64,000 nucleotides of DNA from Panax quinquefolius (lineage: Eukaryota > Streptophyta > Magnoliopsida > Apiales > Araliaceae). The position numbers and the translations under genes were made by a program. The stretch covers positions 153,136,778 to 153,200,777 of the forward strand of contig CM035152.1 in NCBI GenBank assembly GCA_020205615.1. Direction: 5' to 3'. Shown here one piece after another: positions 47,671-58,589 of the stretch (position 1 is its first letter; the number at the start of each line of letters is the position of its first letter). Under the pieces are notes generated by a model. The model was not told where the DNA came from and made no database searches. It saw only the letters and a program-made list of their open reading frames with translations.

Positions 47671-48840
47671 GTTACTATTCATGAGTTACTATTCATGAGT
47701 TACTATTCACGAGTACTATTCACGAAGCGTGATGATGTTTTTTTGGAAATTTCTACCTTTTGGTGTCGGAGTTACTATTCACGTATACGGCACTATTCAC
47801 GTATATGGCACTATTCACAAATACGACATTATTCACCAAAAAATGAAATTTCTTCTTTTCGTCCAAAATATCTATTCTGGATACTAGCTTTGATTGTATC
47901 TATGTTTTGATCATTCTTGAATTTTACTCCACTCTGATTACTTATGAAGTATTTTTGAACTTTGATTGTTTAAAATACAAATCCTTAATATTTGTTCTTT
48001 TGTTTCACCGGATTCGCTTTCCTTTAAAATATTTTCCATCATCCTCGGTCCTAAATGATGATATTATCGAATATCTTTGGCAGAAAGTGCAAAGATGAAT
48101 GATTTCTTGATGAATATCTTTGGCCCGTAGTGCAAAGATGAACAGTGTTGAGATGAACATGACCCAATCGATTAATATCTTTGGCCCGTAGTGCAAAGAT
48201 GAACAGTGTTTAAATGAACATGACTAATCGATGAATATCTTTGGCCTCAGAGTGCAAAGATGAATATTTGATTCCGTATATATATTGATTGATGTTACAG
48301 GATAAAATATCGACGATGAACTTTTAAATTCATATATAGAAGATAGTAGTTTGCATTCTCTACTTAACTCTTCTAATGAATTATTATTTCACCGCCAAGA
48401 TTGATTTAAACCCGGTTGTCTATTGTATTCTATTAGATTTTTCCCTGTTGGAGACTAACGATAATTTGTTGTATATTATCTTAGTCATAATATTCTTTAC
48501 CGGGCTAGTTGAGCTCACCTTTTTCCTTGTTGTTCCATTTTTCTTCTCGGGAGGCGAGAATGTAATGCGAAATAGCAGTGGGGTATGGAATGATGGTTAT
48601 AGAGAGAGTTGTTTAGTAGTCCTCACCATTTTATAAAATAATGTATAAATAATTGTGATGTGGATTTATTTGGGTATGTATATTGTCTGTAAGACAATAA
48701 TTGTATTTAAACTCACATAGATATATGTTGTCGATTTTTTATGCGACAAATGTATTAATAAAGTTGTAGTTATTTCTGTACCATGTATTTGGCGACTCAG
48801 AATGGGTTGGATGGAATGGACCTATTTTGGGGGCGTCACA
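47671..48840 (+). mobile_element. A3 3' LTR, second part
   Basis: It starts with the duplicated GTTAC and its TTACTATTC repeats (to about 47830), holds hairpin repeats (about 48065-48260), and ends GTCACA at 48840 before the A3 duplication AAAGT. Confidence 0.9.
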
Positions 48841-48845
48841 AAAGT

Positions 48846-49801
48846 TATGGCAACCTATACAAGTTATCTATTAAATAATACAAGAAGGGCAATTTGGTCA
48901 TTTGGTGTTTACTTTTAGTGACAAACTTGTCAATTCCTTTCTAACCCTTAGGGTTTGACCCTTAGGGTTTAACCCTAAGGTTTCCTAAGTTCTAAATCTA
49001 TAATTGTGTATTAAGGGCAAAATAGGAATCTTAGTTTTTAAAAATGTTGATTAGGGTTCCCTAATTACACTAGGTCTCCTAATCACCTAGGATTTATAAA
49101 TTAGCCTTTATAATGTACTAATTACCAAAAGCTTGCTAAATTAATAATTAGGGTTTATAATTTAGCAAATAGGGTTCTAATCTAGTAATTAGGATTTCTA
49201 AATATTAATTAGGGTTTACCTAATTAACATAAATCACAACAATAATCATTAATTACATAACACATAACTTAACAAACATTACAGTCATATTTGACTTTGT
49301 ACTATAGTTTATCAGTAATGCTAGGATTTTGTACTGTTTTACTATAACTATTCCACACATTAACATCACATACATATAAGACATGTTTATATTACTGAAA
49401 TATAAATAATATTATATTATTATTCTCATTCCTTATTCAAAATCCAGGACTTCTAAGTTTTGAATTCATATCTGACATAACCTTCATAGATACCATTATT
49501 AATTAAGTTGAAATAACTAACTTAATTAATATAATAAATACATATCATAAAATCCATATCATATATACAATAATCATATTTTCATGGAAAATAAATAATA
49601 AATATTTTATTACAACATAATTTTATTATAAGAATATAATCTATAATGATCAATAGTTCAAAAAATTAGTTACATCTAATAAATAATTTTATTTATCAGA
49701 TATATATACATATACTTTACTTTGCACATATTCCAACCCTTATATATAATAAAAAAAAAATTATTCGCAAAATTTCTTATTGAAAATATTGGGTTATTAC
49801 A
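48846..49801 (-). mobile_element. Unit D, second part (5' end on the minus strand)
   Basis: It continues D after A3. On the plus strand it ends 'ATTGGGTTATTACA', so the minus strand starts TGTAATAACCC, a common start of plant Gypsy LTRs. A cluster of TTAGGGTTT/AACCCTAA motifs lies at about 48938-48985, and more TTAGGGTT copies lie up to 49215. No gene is seen. Confidence 0.6.
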
Positions 49802-50044
49802 GAAACCTTCGTTACCTCCACTGTTTATAAGTCTTGTTTGATTCAAATCGACACTTTCACGTTACCTGTCGATCTTATCTCTTTGAAAATACTTGCCTTT
49901 GATGTGATTTTAGGAATCGATTGGTTAACTACTCATCAAGATTTTCGTAAGGTTGTTAGCTTTCATATTCATAACCAACCTATTATGCGAATTCAAGCAA
50001 CCAAACCACTAAAGTCAATCATTGTCATATCAAGCCATAAGTAA
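49802..50044 (+). pseudogene. C1 protease, second part
   Basis: It resumes exactly at the duplicated GAAAC. The block ILAFDVILGIDWLTTH (about 49884-49935) follows and then 'KVVSFHIHNQP'. A stop at 50042-50044 ends it. Together with 28217-28362 nearly the whole protease is present. Confidence 0.82.
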
Positions 50045-51030
50045 AGAGCCCCGAGCCTTTATCTGGTGACTTCCTTGTGTGGAATGCACCGGCCGCACTT
50101 TCTCAGAAAGCGATGTCGTGAATGACGATGGCAAGTTGATAGGTATCAATGTGACGTACTATCCAAGTCTTGGATGAGGGTCACAGTTTTGAATGATATT
50201 TCTATTGTTAATAAATTTTCTGACGTATTCTTGAAGACTTCTTAGCCTACCCTTATAGCGTGAAATTAAATTTTGTATTGACCCCAGTACAAAACCCATT
50301 TCTTAAACCCTCAAATATTTCTTCAACCAAAATAAACGTATATTGCGCCAAAGATGTTGGCTCGAGCTGTTGAAGATTACGACTATACCATTCAATATCA
50401 TCATGGAAGAGCGAACGTGGTAGCTGACGCGTTGAGTAGAAGATCGTATGCGTTAACGAGTGCAATGTTGTTAACACAAAAACCCATTTTGTATAACTTA
50501 CAAATGATGAAGATAGAGTTAAAGACTCTAGAGACCCACATGAAGATAACAAATATATGATTAGAATCGACTTTAATCGATAAAGTTAAAAGCCGCTCAA
50601 GCTACAGACTCAGATCTGATGAATGTGAAGAAGAAGGTTCAAGAAGGCGTTATTCTAGAAGCAAGTCGATGAAGAGAGGAAATCTCAACCCTCGATTTAA
50701 TTAGCCCATTTGAAATCCTCGATCGAGTAGGAACTGTGGCCTATAGACTTGTTTTACCACCAAGTATGTCGCGTGTTCATAACGTTTTTTTTTCACGTAT
50801 CGATGTTATGTAAATATGTGGACGACCCGAACCACATTATTAAATTAGAACTAGACGAGATAGCAGAAGATTTAAAATATGAAGAGATACGTGTTAAAAT
50901 CTTTTATAAGAAGGATCACATTCGACACTCAAAGGTTATACCTCAAGAGTTAGAATTTGAAATGAAGTCAAGGTATCCACACATGTTCGGCATACCAGGT
51001 ACGTATGTAAATTTCGAGGGCGAAATTTCA
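50045..51030 (+). pseudogene. C1 pol remnant: module, RT N-terminus, RNase H end, chromodomain
   Basis: The hairpin module (about 50050-50185) comes first, then a trace of the RT N-terminus (about 50215-50330), then the end of RNase H (ARAVEDYDYTIQYHHGRANV, about 50357-50460). Next come the GPF-type remnant (about 50690-50760) and the chromodomain-like end (50749-51030, including SMSRVHNVF). RT palm and integrase core are missing. The order of module and RT trace is the same as in B1 and opposite to A3 and A4. Confidence 0.75.
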
Positions 51031-51043
51031 AAAGGAGGGGAGA
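51031..51043 (+). other. C1 polypurine tract
   Basis: AAAAGGAGGGGAGA lies directly before the LTR start TGTAAAATCCC. Confidence 0.8.
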
Positions 51044-51044
51044 T

Positions 51045-54000
51045 TGTAAAATCCCAAATTTTACGAATAAAGATTTAAATTTCTCAAAATATTTTTTTTT
51101 AATATTATGGTGTGGATTTGATATAATGTTATAGTTGTGGATAATATTTATAAATTTCATAAAGTAAGCAAGTGGTTATATAATATTCGATTGGTCTGGA
51201 ATATTCATTTTAACAGGAATATTCGCATTTAAGGCACAATCATCGTGGTGGATTCCATTAACCAAGTATTGTCGTAGTAAAGAAAACGATGTAATTATCT
51301 TTTATTAAAAATAACTGCTAAGTATTACCGTTAAAACCGCTGAACTACCCTAGAGTAAAAGTACGATGTCTGGCGCTGCGGATTGCATCAGTAGCACACC
51401 AGTATTGATTATTGATGCTTACGTGAAAAGTCACCGCTTATACTCAATTATTGCTACGATGGAATCGATGCATCATATCTCTTATATTATTGATTCAATT
51501 ATTGTCACAGTATCATCTGTATAATATGTTATATTATTAAATCAATAATTGAGACGACAAATTTATTCATATTATTAAATTGTAATATTTATAATGTCTA
51601 GAAGTTCTGTCAATGAGAGGTTTGGTCATCTAATTGCGCGCCAAATAAGGAGAAATTCTTATCAGAAAGCCCCCTCTTTCCTGGAAACGGCCTGGTTGTT
51701 AAATATTGTGAATTATGATATTAATGATGAATAAGTTCGTGTTGATTAAAGATGAATTTGATAATTCTATTGTGTTGGGATTATTAGTGTTAGTGGAAAT
51801 CAACATCTATTCCGATGATAATAGATGTCTGGGGGTTATATTGATAAATCAGGTAATTAATCGGATAAATGAGCAATTAATTGCTACTAATTCATATGCT
51901 TATATAACTATTTGTTCACATGCGTGTACTATTGAATCACATTCTTGTACTATTAGGGGAGTTGATGCAAGATTGATAATACTTGCATGACTAAGTTAAA
52001 AATGGAGGTATAGATGGAGGTACTATACTGTAATTCGTATTTTCACATGATTATAACTATTGATTCACATGAATGAACTATTGATTCAAATTATTTACTA
52101 TTAGGGGAGGTGGTGCAAGTTTGATAATACTTGCAGGACTAAATTAAAAATGAAAGAAAAGTTGAAGGTATTGTACTATAATATTTCGAGTCCCAAAATG
52201 TGCAATTATCGAAACTATATTTTCCTATAAATAGAAGTTCATTCTTCCTTCATTTCTCACCAATTCACTAAAGCTATAGAGCAATTATTATAGAGAGAAA
52301 TTATAGAGAGAAAGAAGAAGAGAAGTTTGCTACCTCTCTATTCCAAAGATCCAAATTTTATTCTAAGGTAAGGGGTATTATTTCTTCAGTATTCATGAAG
52401 AGAGCTATTGTTATTCCATCCCTTATTATTCTCGTCGAATAACTTTGTATATGCGACTACACCAGTATACATGGTGAAATTCTTCATTATTCCATTCTTT
52501 ATTATTATATCGAATAGCTTGTGCATCGCATTTAAATACCGCATATATGGTGAAATTCTTCATTATTCCATTCTTTATTATTACGTTGAATATCCTCACA
52601 TGCATGCGACACATACATGACTGGTTCCATTCTTTATTATTACATTGGAATAACTCGCCTGCATGCGATTCTATCGAATGCCTGGTGAATTTTGTTGTTA
52701 TTCCATTCTTTATTATTCTATTGGAATATCCTGTATGTGCCTATTATGAATGACCTAGTTCCATTCTTTATTATTCTGTTGGAATAACCTGTCTGTACGG
52801 TCTATCGCATGCCTGGTGAATTCTGTTGTTATTCCATTCTTTATTATTCGGTTAGAACATTTTGTCTGTGCGGATTACGCATTTGACTCGTTGCATTCTT
52901 TATTATTCTCGCTGAGAATAACCTTTATGCTGTGCGATCTATCGCATGCATGGTGAATTCTTATGTTATTCCATTCTTTATTATTCGCTTGGAATAACCT
53001 CGCTCATGTGGATTACTTGCATGCATGGTGAATGACCTTCAGTTTCATTTCTTATTAAATTATGGAAATGATGCATTTACGTGGATTACTGCATGGCGGT
53101 GAAAATCTATTTGCAGCTTTCATATATTCTATAATACTCATTTGGTTAAAGTTTTGGCTTCTATAATCCATGAAATTAGTGAAATATCCTTGATATTTGC
53201 GCTTCATCCAGTATCTTTTCATGGAAATATTCTTCTGAGCATTCTTGAATTTTACTCCACAAAGTAGTATCATGTTCACAATTTGGACGTTATTGATTTC
53301 TGGATAAATTAAATTATAAATCTTTAAAATTTATCCTTGAACTTGTTTTATTGAATTATTATGTCATTGTCATCATCCTCATGCTTATTTTGTGATGAAA
53401 GTCATCTTTGACTTACGTGCATAGATGGACTTGGTATGATTATGACGAGAGGGATTATTCGTATAATCATGGCCGTAATGTGAATGAATGAATGATGGTG
53501 AAAGTCCTCGGTGGCACGTCGTGCATTGATGGATGCTTTTGGTATGATTATAACCAGGGATTATTCGATATAGTCATGACCATTGATGATTTAATGAATA
53601 TCCTTGGCCCGTAGTGCAGGGAAGAATCGATGATATGGTTTATTTATTAAGCTGAGTCTCAGCGATACAGTTGATGAAAAACTTTTTAAATCATAGAAGA
53701 TAGTAGATTTTATGCTCTACTTGACTCTTCTAATGGATTATTTATTCTGCTGCAGTTGTTGATCTAAAACTTGTTGTCTATTATATTCTTTCAGTTGTTA
53801 TACTGTTGAAGGCTAAGGATAATTTATTCTGCATTATCTTAGTCATAATATTTCTTACTAGCTAGTTGAGCTCACCCTTTCTTTCACTGTTCTCTTCAGG
53901 AAATGAGAACGTAGCCGGGACTAGTCGGGGAACGGAGTAACGGTCCAGATGATAGCATTAGTAGTCCTCACTATTCTGTTAAATAGTGTGACAATAAATG

Positions 54001-54178
54001 TAATGAGGACTCCATTGAGTGTTGATATTGTCTAAATGACAATATTCTTATTAAAACTCTTAGATTATGTTTTGTCGTATTTTACATGACTGTTGTATAA
54101 TTAAGTTGCATTTAAATTGTGTACCATGTATTTGGCAACTCAAGATGGGTGATGTATACATGTTTTGGGGGCGTCACA
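51045..54178 (+). mobile_element. C1 3' LTR
   Basis: This 3.13 kb LTR starts TGTAAAATCCC and ends GTCACA. GAATATTC-type dyads are near 51195-51230 and the TATAAATAG box at 52226-52234. The donor AAG/GTAAGG is at 52367/52368, the 'ATTCCATTCTTTATTATT' array at 52400-53060 and hairpin repeats at 53390-53640. The acceptor TCTCTTCAG/G is at 53899. ACTAT follows at 54179. The 5' partner of that duplication is outside the window. Confidence 0.92.
52368..53899 (+). other. Putative leader intron inside C1 3' LTR
   Basis: The donor TCTAAG/GTAAGG and acceptor CTGTTCTCTTCAG/G are both intact, enclosing 1.5 kb of repeats and hairpins. This LTR subfamily differs widely from A in between, yet both sites are kept. 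Confidence 0.55.
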
Positions 54179-54560
54179 ACTATGCTATAGTAGTAATAGT
54201 CTAATAGATTATTTTTCAAATTATGTACAGTTAGGATTATATTTTATAAATCCTCCCTGCAATATATAAGATAGAATTTCAATCTATCTCCAGTATATAT
54301 TTTTAATTTTTAGGGAACTAGATAAACCTTCTTGCTTGTTATCGAATATATGGTCTTCGTTGTTTTATATAGCGTATGTTTTAGTTTTAAAGCATCATTC
54401 CTTTATTATAAACTAAAATTATTTTATGTGTCTCACTATTTTATGATTTGATGGTGAATTTGACATGTTTGACAGAAGGAACTTTAGTTCTATGCTTGAT
54501 ATAATTCTCATTGTCGACTCTGTCACTAAGTTAATTGCTCGATGTGAGCTGTGTTAAATT
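54179..54560. other. Flanking AT-rich DNA, no feature seen
   Basis: This is the first sequence outside the retroelement nest on the right. It is AT-rich without tandem structure, LTR motifs or coding potential. Confidence 0.6.
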
Positions 54561-54584
54561 ATATTGAAGTCTTAGACCTTTTTG

Positions 54585-55225
54585 TTGTTTCAATTGGTTT
54601 TGGAACCGAAATCGCACCAATTGAAATCGCAATATACAGATTTAAAACCGCACTTAATCACAAGCGGTTTAGGTATGCGCTTTTGAATTTATCAAACCAA
54701 GACTTAGCGGTTTCGTGCGATTTGACTTCAAACTACACCAAACCGCACCATGCTTACCCCTAACTAGATGTATATATGGTGCTCCTACATTGAATCTGAA
54801 ATGGGAAACCAAAAATCAACGTGTGAACATTGGGAACCAAGGTTTTCAGAATCAGTTCATCGAAATGGAAAAAGTACCAAGTAAATCGTTATTTACCTAA
54901 TGACGTTATTAATATATAAAAATATATATTATTAGTAATTAATAAAAAAATTTAAAAATCTCATTTTTTTTATAAACTAAAATGTAATAAAAATTAGTTA
55001 CAATATTAATAAAAGTGTTAATTTAACTATTAAAAATTTTTTGGTAAAAAAAATTATAAAACTTGGTCAACTGAGTCAATTAACTGAGTTTACCGATTGG
55101 ACCACCGGTTAGACCAGTGACCAACGGGTCAATCCTAGTTTTGATCAAAACCGAATTACTGGGCCTAATCGGACCGGTTCTGATTTTTACCGGTTCGATT
55201 CGGGTTTTAAAACATTGTTGGGGAC
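54585..55225. repeat. Degenerate repeat remnants with CGGTTT motifs
   Basis: Two blocks rich in AACCG/CGGTT are seen. The first (about 54590-54770) ends 'GCACCATGCTTACCCCTAAC', like the end of hAT-type non-autonomous elements (TAGGGGT...). The second (about 55045-55215) has 'GGTTAGACCAGTGACC' and 'CCGGTTCGATTCGGG'. No complete terminal repeat or target duplication was found. Confidence 0.3.
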
Positions 55226-55254
55226 ATAGTATTGTATATCAGTAGGGTCCGTTG

Positions 55255-55735
55255 AGCAAAAAAGGAGGTAAAATTGAATTCTCCAATCAAATTTTTTTAA
55301 CCGAATTATTTTTGATTATTCGATTATTTTATTTTATTCGGTTATAACCGTTAAATTATTCAAAGTTCGCCATACAATTTTATAATTTTACTATTCAATA
55401 TCCTAATTAGAGATTTTTTTAAAATTTACTATCTTATGATTATGTACTTTTGTATTATTAATTTAAAATTATTGAACTAGTTTATAAATTATTATTGTTG
55501 TGAATTGTGATTAAATATTGTATAAAAATTTTAGTGTGAAGTTTGAAATGAATTTTTGTTTGGTAAAAATAAGTTCATATTTCGGTTATATATCGAATAA
55601 CCGAATAGTATAATTTGGTTATTCGATTATTTGGTTAGTGCTAATTTTAGATACTTGTTCGGATAATAAAATTGTATGAATTTCGCTATTCAATTATAAC
55701 CGAATACTTACCTCTTTATATTAGTGTGTTTATAT
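55255..55735. repeat. Possible fold-back (MITE-like) element
   Basis: The left side (ATTCGGTTATAACCG ... CATACAATTTTAT, about 55345-55395) is partly inverted on the right (ATAAAATTGTATGAA ... TTATAACCGAATA, about 55665-55710). Outer GGAGGTAA and TTACCTC flank it. The match is imperfect and no duplication was verified. Confidence 0.35.
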
Positions 55736-55739
55736 ACAT

Positions 55740-56850
55740 AATTTAAGTCTTTTTTATTATAAATATTTTAAGAAATAAAAAAAATTGATTGCAATATGTA
55801 TATATATAGGGGACTGATTCATAGTTAACATATTCAATTTAAGGTTATCATTACAACAGATTGTGACCGTCTATTTACATATCGATATCGAACGGTTAAT
55901 AGAACCTCCGTCCGTAGTTTAGTTTCTAATATTTCGCAATTTCATACTGCAGACAGGACAAATGTTTAAAATACTCCTTTTTGTAATTTATTTCCGTTTG
56001 CAGTATTAAACTGCGGACGTTAGATATGACCAACTGGAAAATGACATCTTTTTTAAGTAAATTCATTTGCAGTATTAGATTGCAAATCCCAAATTCAATT
56101 ATTTTTTAAAAAAAATTTAATCTTCGCAGTATTAACTCGGTTTAAGTTTGATGGTTTAACTAGTGAGAATTAAGATTAAGAGTTGGTCCGTGGGCTGGCC
56201 AACCCAAAAAATATTAGTTAAAATCGGAAGTAGTTAGCATGAAGTTAATTGATCAATATAGTGTCGATGTATAGACAAAAGATGATCTTTCTCTGTATGT
56301 ATGAATACTATATTAATTAATTAATTAATTTATTATAAAGCTAATTATTAATCGAATCCGTTAGAATCATTAGGACATAGAGCGATGATGAACCCAAAAA
56401 AAACAATAATAATTAAAATAATACTAGTAGTCAGAATCATGACTAGGGATTTGAAGGGGACAAGCTGGGTGTAGACTTTTTTTAGCCACAGCGAAAGATA
56501 ACTGTCCCAGCAAATGGATATACATGCAACGACTTAATTATTTTTTTCACATCAAAATTAATTTCCACTTGAGATTTAGTACACCACTTGCTCTTTTAAT
56601 GGCCATGCATGCATTTGCCTCCTCCAATCAACATACTTAATTTGTTCTTACCTAATACCTATAACTTCATTATCCGGTAAATTAGTAGAATTTGCTGGAA
56701 TAAAATACCCCGTTCGGACGTAATTCACAAATTTAATTTTGATATTTAATACTCTTATTTTCATAAAATGAATTTCACTTGTCAATATTATTATTTTATA
56801 GAAAGAGTTTCATATCTCTTCTTGATAATCATATAAAATAACATAATATT
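55740..56850. other. AT-rich intergenic DNA
   Basis: No gene is seen. Three scattered 'GCAGTATTA' motifs (about 55995-56135) and a short TTAA run near 56310-56330 are the only repeats noted. Confidence 0.5.
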
Positions 56851-57021
56851 CTCTTTGTTTTTTTAACTCGAATGACATGAAATATTTTTTTTTTATATTT
56901 ATCGTTATAATTTTTTTATTAATACATCAGACTAAGTACTAAATTAATCTAAATGTGGGGAAAAACATATTCAAATTTGTAAAATTTCAAATGTGACCCT
57001 TTTGGAATGGAGGAAGTATAT
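56851..57021. repeat. Possible Stowaway-like remnant
   Basis: The right end 'GGAATGGAGGAAGTATA' (about 57004-57020) resembles the inverted CTCCCTCCGTCCC terminus of Stowaway MITEs. The matching left end is weak. Confidence 0.25.
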
Positions 57022-57558
57022 AATTTTAATAAATTGCTTCATTTATTGCAATTAAGTTTAAAATAAAACAAGTTTTAAAAATTTTGGGTTGACTTTTTTT
57101 CTCATCATATGTTATTTTGTTAATATACATACATGTTGGGCCACGATATATTGGGTCCGGTTTACATGATGGGTTGCAGTCCACATGAGGTTTGAATCCA
57201 TGTTGGATTCTGTTTTAGTAGTTGAAGCATTTTAAGAAATCATTCCAATGATTCTTACGGGTAATGACTCTAAGAAAATAGTGGGATCACTATAAATATA
57301 AGGCTTTACACGGATTCTAAGTTACTAACAACTCACTTACAATAAATCTCAGTCATTCATTTATGGATCGAACAATGTAATAGAAGCTCAATCGACACTT
57401 TAATATGGGGGATCACTATGTCAATGTAGAAAAATATCTCTTTTTAAAAATAATTCTCGTCCATGTAATCAAATTGGAGATTGAAGAGAATTTTTTTACG
57501 TTGAATTTGTCAGAATCCTTCTTTCTATGCAAACCAATACCAAATTATGACGAGGAGT
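57022..57558. other. Intergenic DNA, promoter-like motif only
   Basis: A 'CTATAAATATAAGG' box occurs near 57292 after 'TGTTGGGCC' at about 57134. This could be a small LTR fragment, but no boundaries could be fixed. No ORF. Confidence 0.3.
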
Positions 57559-57566
57559 GACAACAA

Positions 57567-57747
57567 GAGAGCAGATCATCTGTCTCCAAATTTTTTGTCC
57601 CCCTTGTGTCCTACCACTTAAATTTTGACACATGTCCTTTTATTTAATTTTAAAATTAATTAGTGTTAAGTAAAACACTAGGTGTCAAAATTTAAGTAAG
57701 GGAACATAAGAGGACAGAGAATTTAGAGACAGAGGATTTACTCTCGC
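57567..57747. mobile_element. Fold-back MITE with 8-bp target duplication
   Basis: The two halves are imperfect inverted copies about 70 bp long. The left (AGATCATCTGTCTCCAAATT ... CTTAAATTTTGACAC) pairs with the right (GTGTCAAAATTTAAG ... AATTTAGAGACAGAGGATTT). GACAACAA stands on both sides (57559-57566 and 57748-57755). An 8-bp duplication fits the hAT superfamily. There is no coding capacity. A transcript would fold into a long hairpin. Confidence 0.75.
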
Positions 57748-57755
57748 GACAACAA

Positions 57756-58340
57756 TGGCGGTAATTATGCAACTACATATATACATACCTTTAGGTATCT
57801 CTGCTTACAGCTCTTAAGCGTGATGCAAGAATTCCGTAGAATAGACATAGGAATCAGTTTGGGGAAACATGATTAATTTCACGAGAGATCAAATTCAGGC
57901 TCACATCCAAGTGAAGTGACCAATCAATCCTCGTCATTTTTTACCTTGAAATTAGGCCAGCAACAACAAGTTCTATGATTTGAACGATACCTGCCAAGAA
58001 ATTACCCAATTGCTCGTACTCTCATCTAAGCTTTATAATTTTAGATTACCATCAAAATCAAGAGTCAATCTCCCTTCACCAAAATCGACCGCTAACCAAA
58101 ATAAATACTACACAGAGAAATAATAATCTCCAGTTCAAATTTTAATTGTGTTTTACTTTTTTAAAAAAAATATTTTTGTACATTGACATAGTAATTATTC
58201 GTCTGCAAGACTAAACTGTAGGTTCCCCATATTAAAGTATGAATTAAAATTTCATTACACCGTTTTATTCGCGAATGGACGGCTGAGATCTGTTACTATA
58301 AGGATATATATTGTTTAGTTTACAACATTAATTATGTATC
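57756..58340. other. Intergenic DNA without a supported gene
   Basis: A short exon-like piece can be read on the minus strand near 57945-58000 between CAG/G and AAG/GTAAAA, but it has no partner exons. Otherwise nothing is seen. Confidence 0.4.
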
Positions 58341-58348
58341 CATCCCAT

Positions 58349-58372
58349 ATATATATATATATATATACATAT

Positions 58373-58403
<31 letters not shown>

Positions 58404-58409
58404 ATATAG
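58349..58409. repeat. (TA)n microsatellite
   Basis: Two TA runs are separated by CATATTA and followed by TATG repeats. Confidence 0.9.
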
Positions 58410-58542
58410 TTTTCGAGATGTTTTGCAGTGTGCCAAAATTTGGTGGTTGATCACTCTCTACTCACTTTTTGACAATTATTTTAGCGCCACGATCCAACAA
58501 ACATGTGTTTTTAATTTGCTCATGCGTGAAAATCGTTTGTAA

Positions 58543-58584
58543 GCGGGCGCGGGCGGGGGCGGGGGAGGGGGGGGGGGGGGGGGG
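58543..58584 (+). repeat. G-rich tract
   Basis: GCGGGCGCGGGCGGGGGC is followed by GGGGGA and an uninterrupted run of 18 G. It stands alone in very AT-rich DNA and could form a G-quadruplex. The run length is likely uncertain. Confidence 0.85.
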
Positions 58585-58589
58585 TGTTA

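Larger units (their letters stand above)
32037..48840 (+). mobile_element. Retrotransposon A3 (complete, carries A4 in its 3' LTR)
   Basis: A3 sits in D, with target duplication AAAGT at 32032-32036 and 48841-48845. Its 5' LTR is 32037-34822 and its interior 34823-37892. Its 3' LTR is 37893-39545 plus 47671-48840, interrupted by A4. Without A4 it is about 8.7 kb. It keeps gag, protease and chromodomain pieces but lacks most of RT, RNase H and integrase, so it is non-autonomous. Confidence 0.92.

Noticed and set aside
50045..50190. Hammerhead ribozyme in the hairpin module, as in plant retrozymes
   Set aside because: No CTGATGA core with matching GAAA and cleavage triplet could be found in any copy.
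51715..51990. 91-codon open frame in the C1 3' LTR
   Set aside because: It lies in U3, has no homologue in the other LTRs, and shows no domain or codon bias.
54551..54900. Two overlapping small open frames in the right flank
   Set aside because: They cross a degenerate CGGTTT-rich repeat and lack any protein similarity.
57945..58000. Exon-like piece on the minus strand between CAG/G and AAG/GTAAAA
   Set aside because: A single short piece without neighbouring exons or a recognisable protein family is not enough to call a gene.
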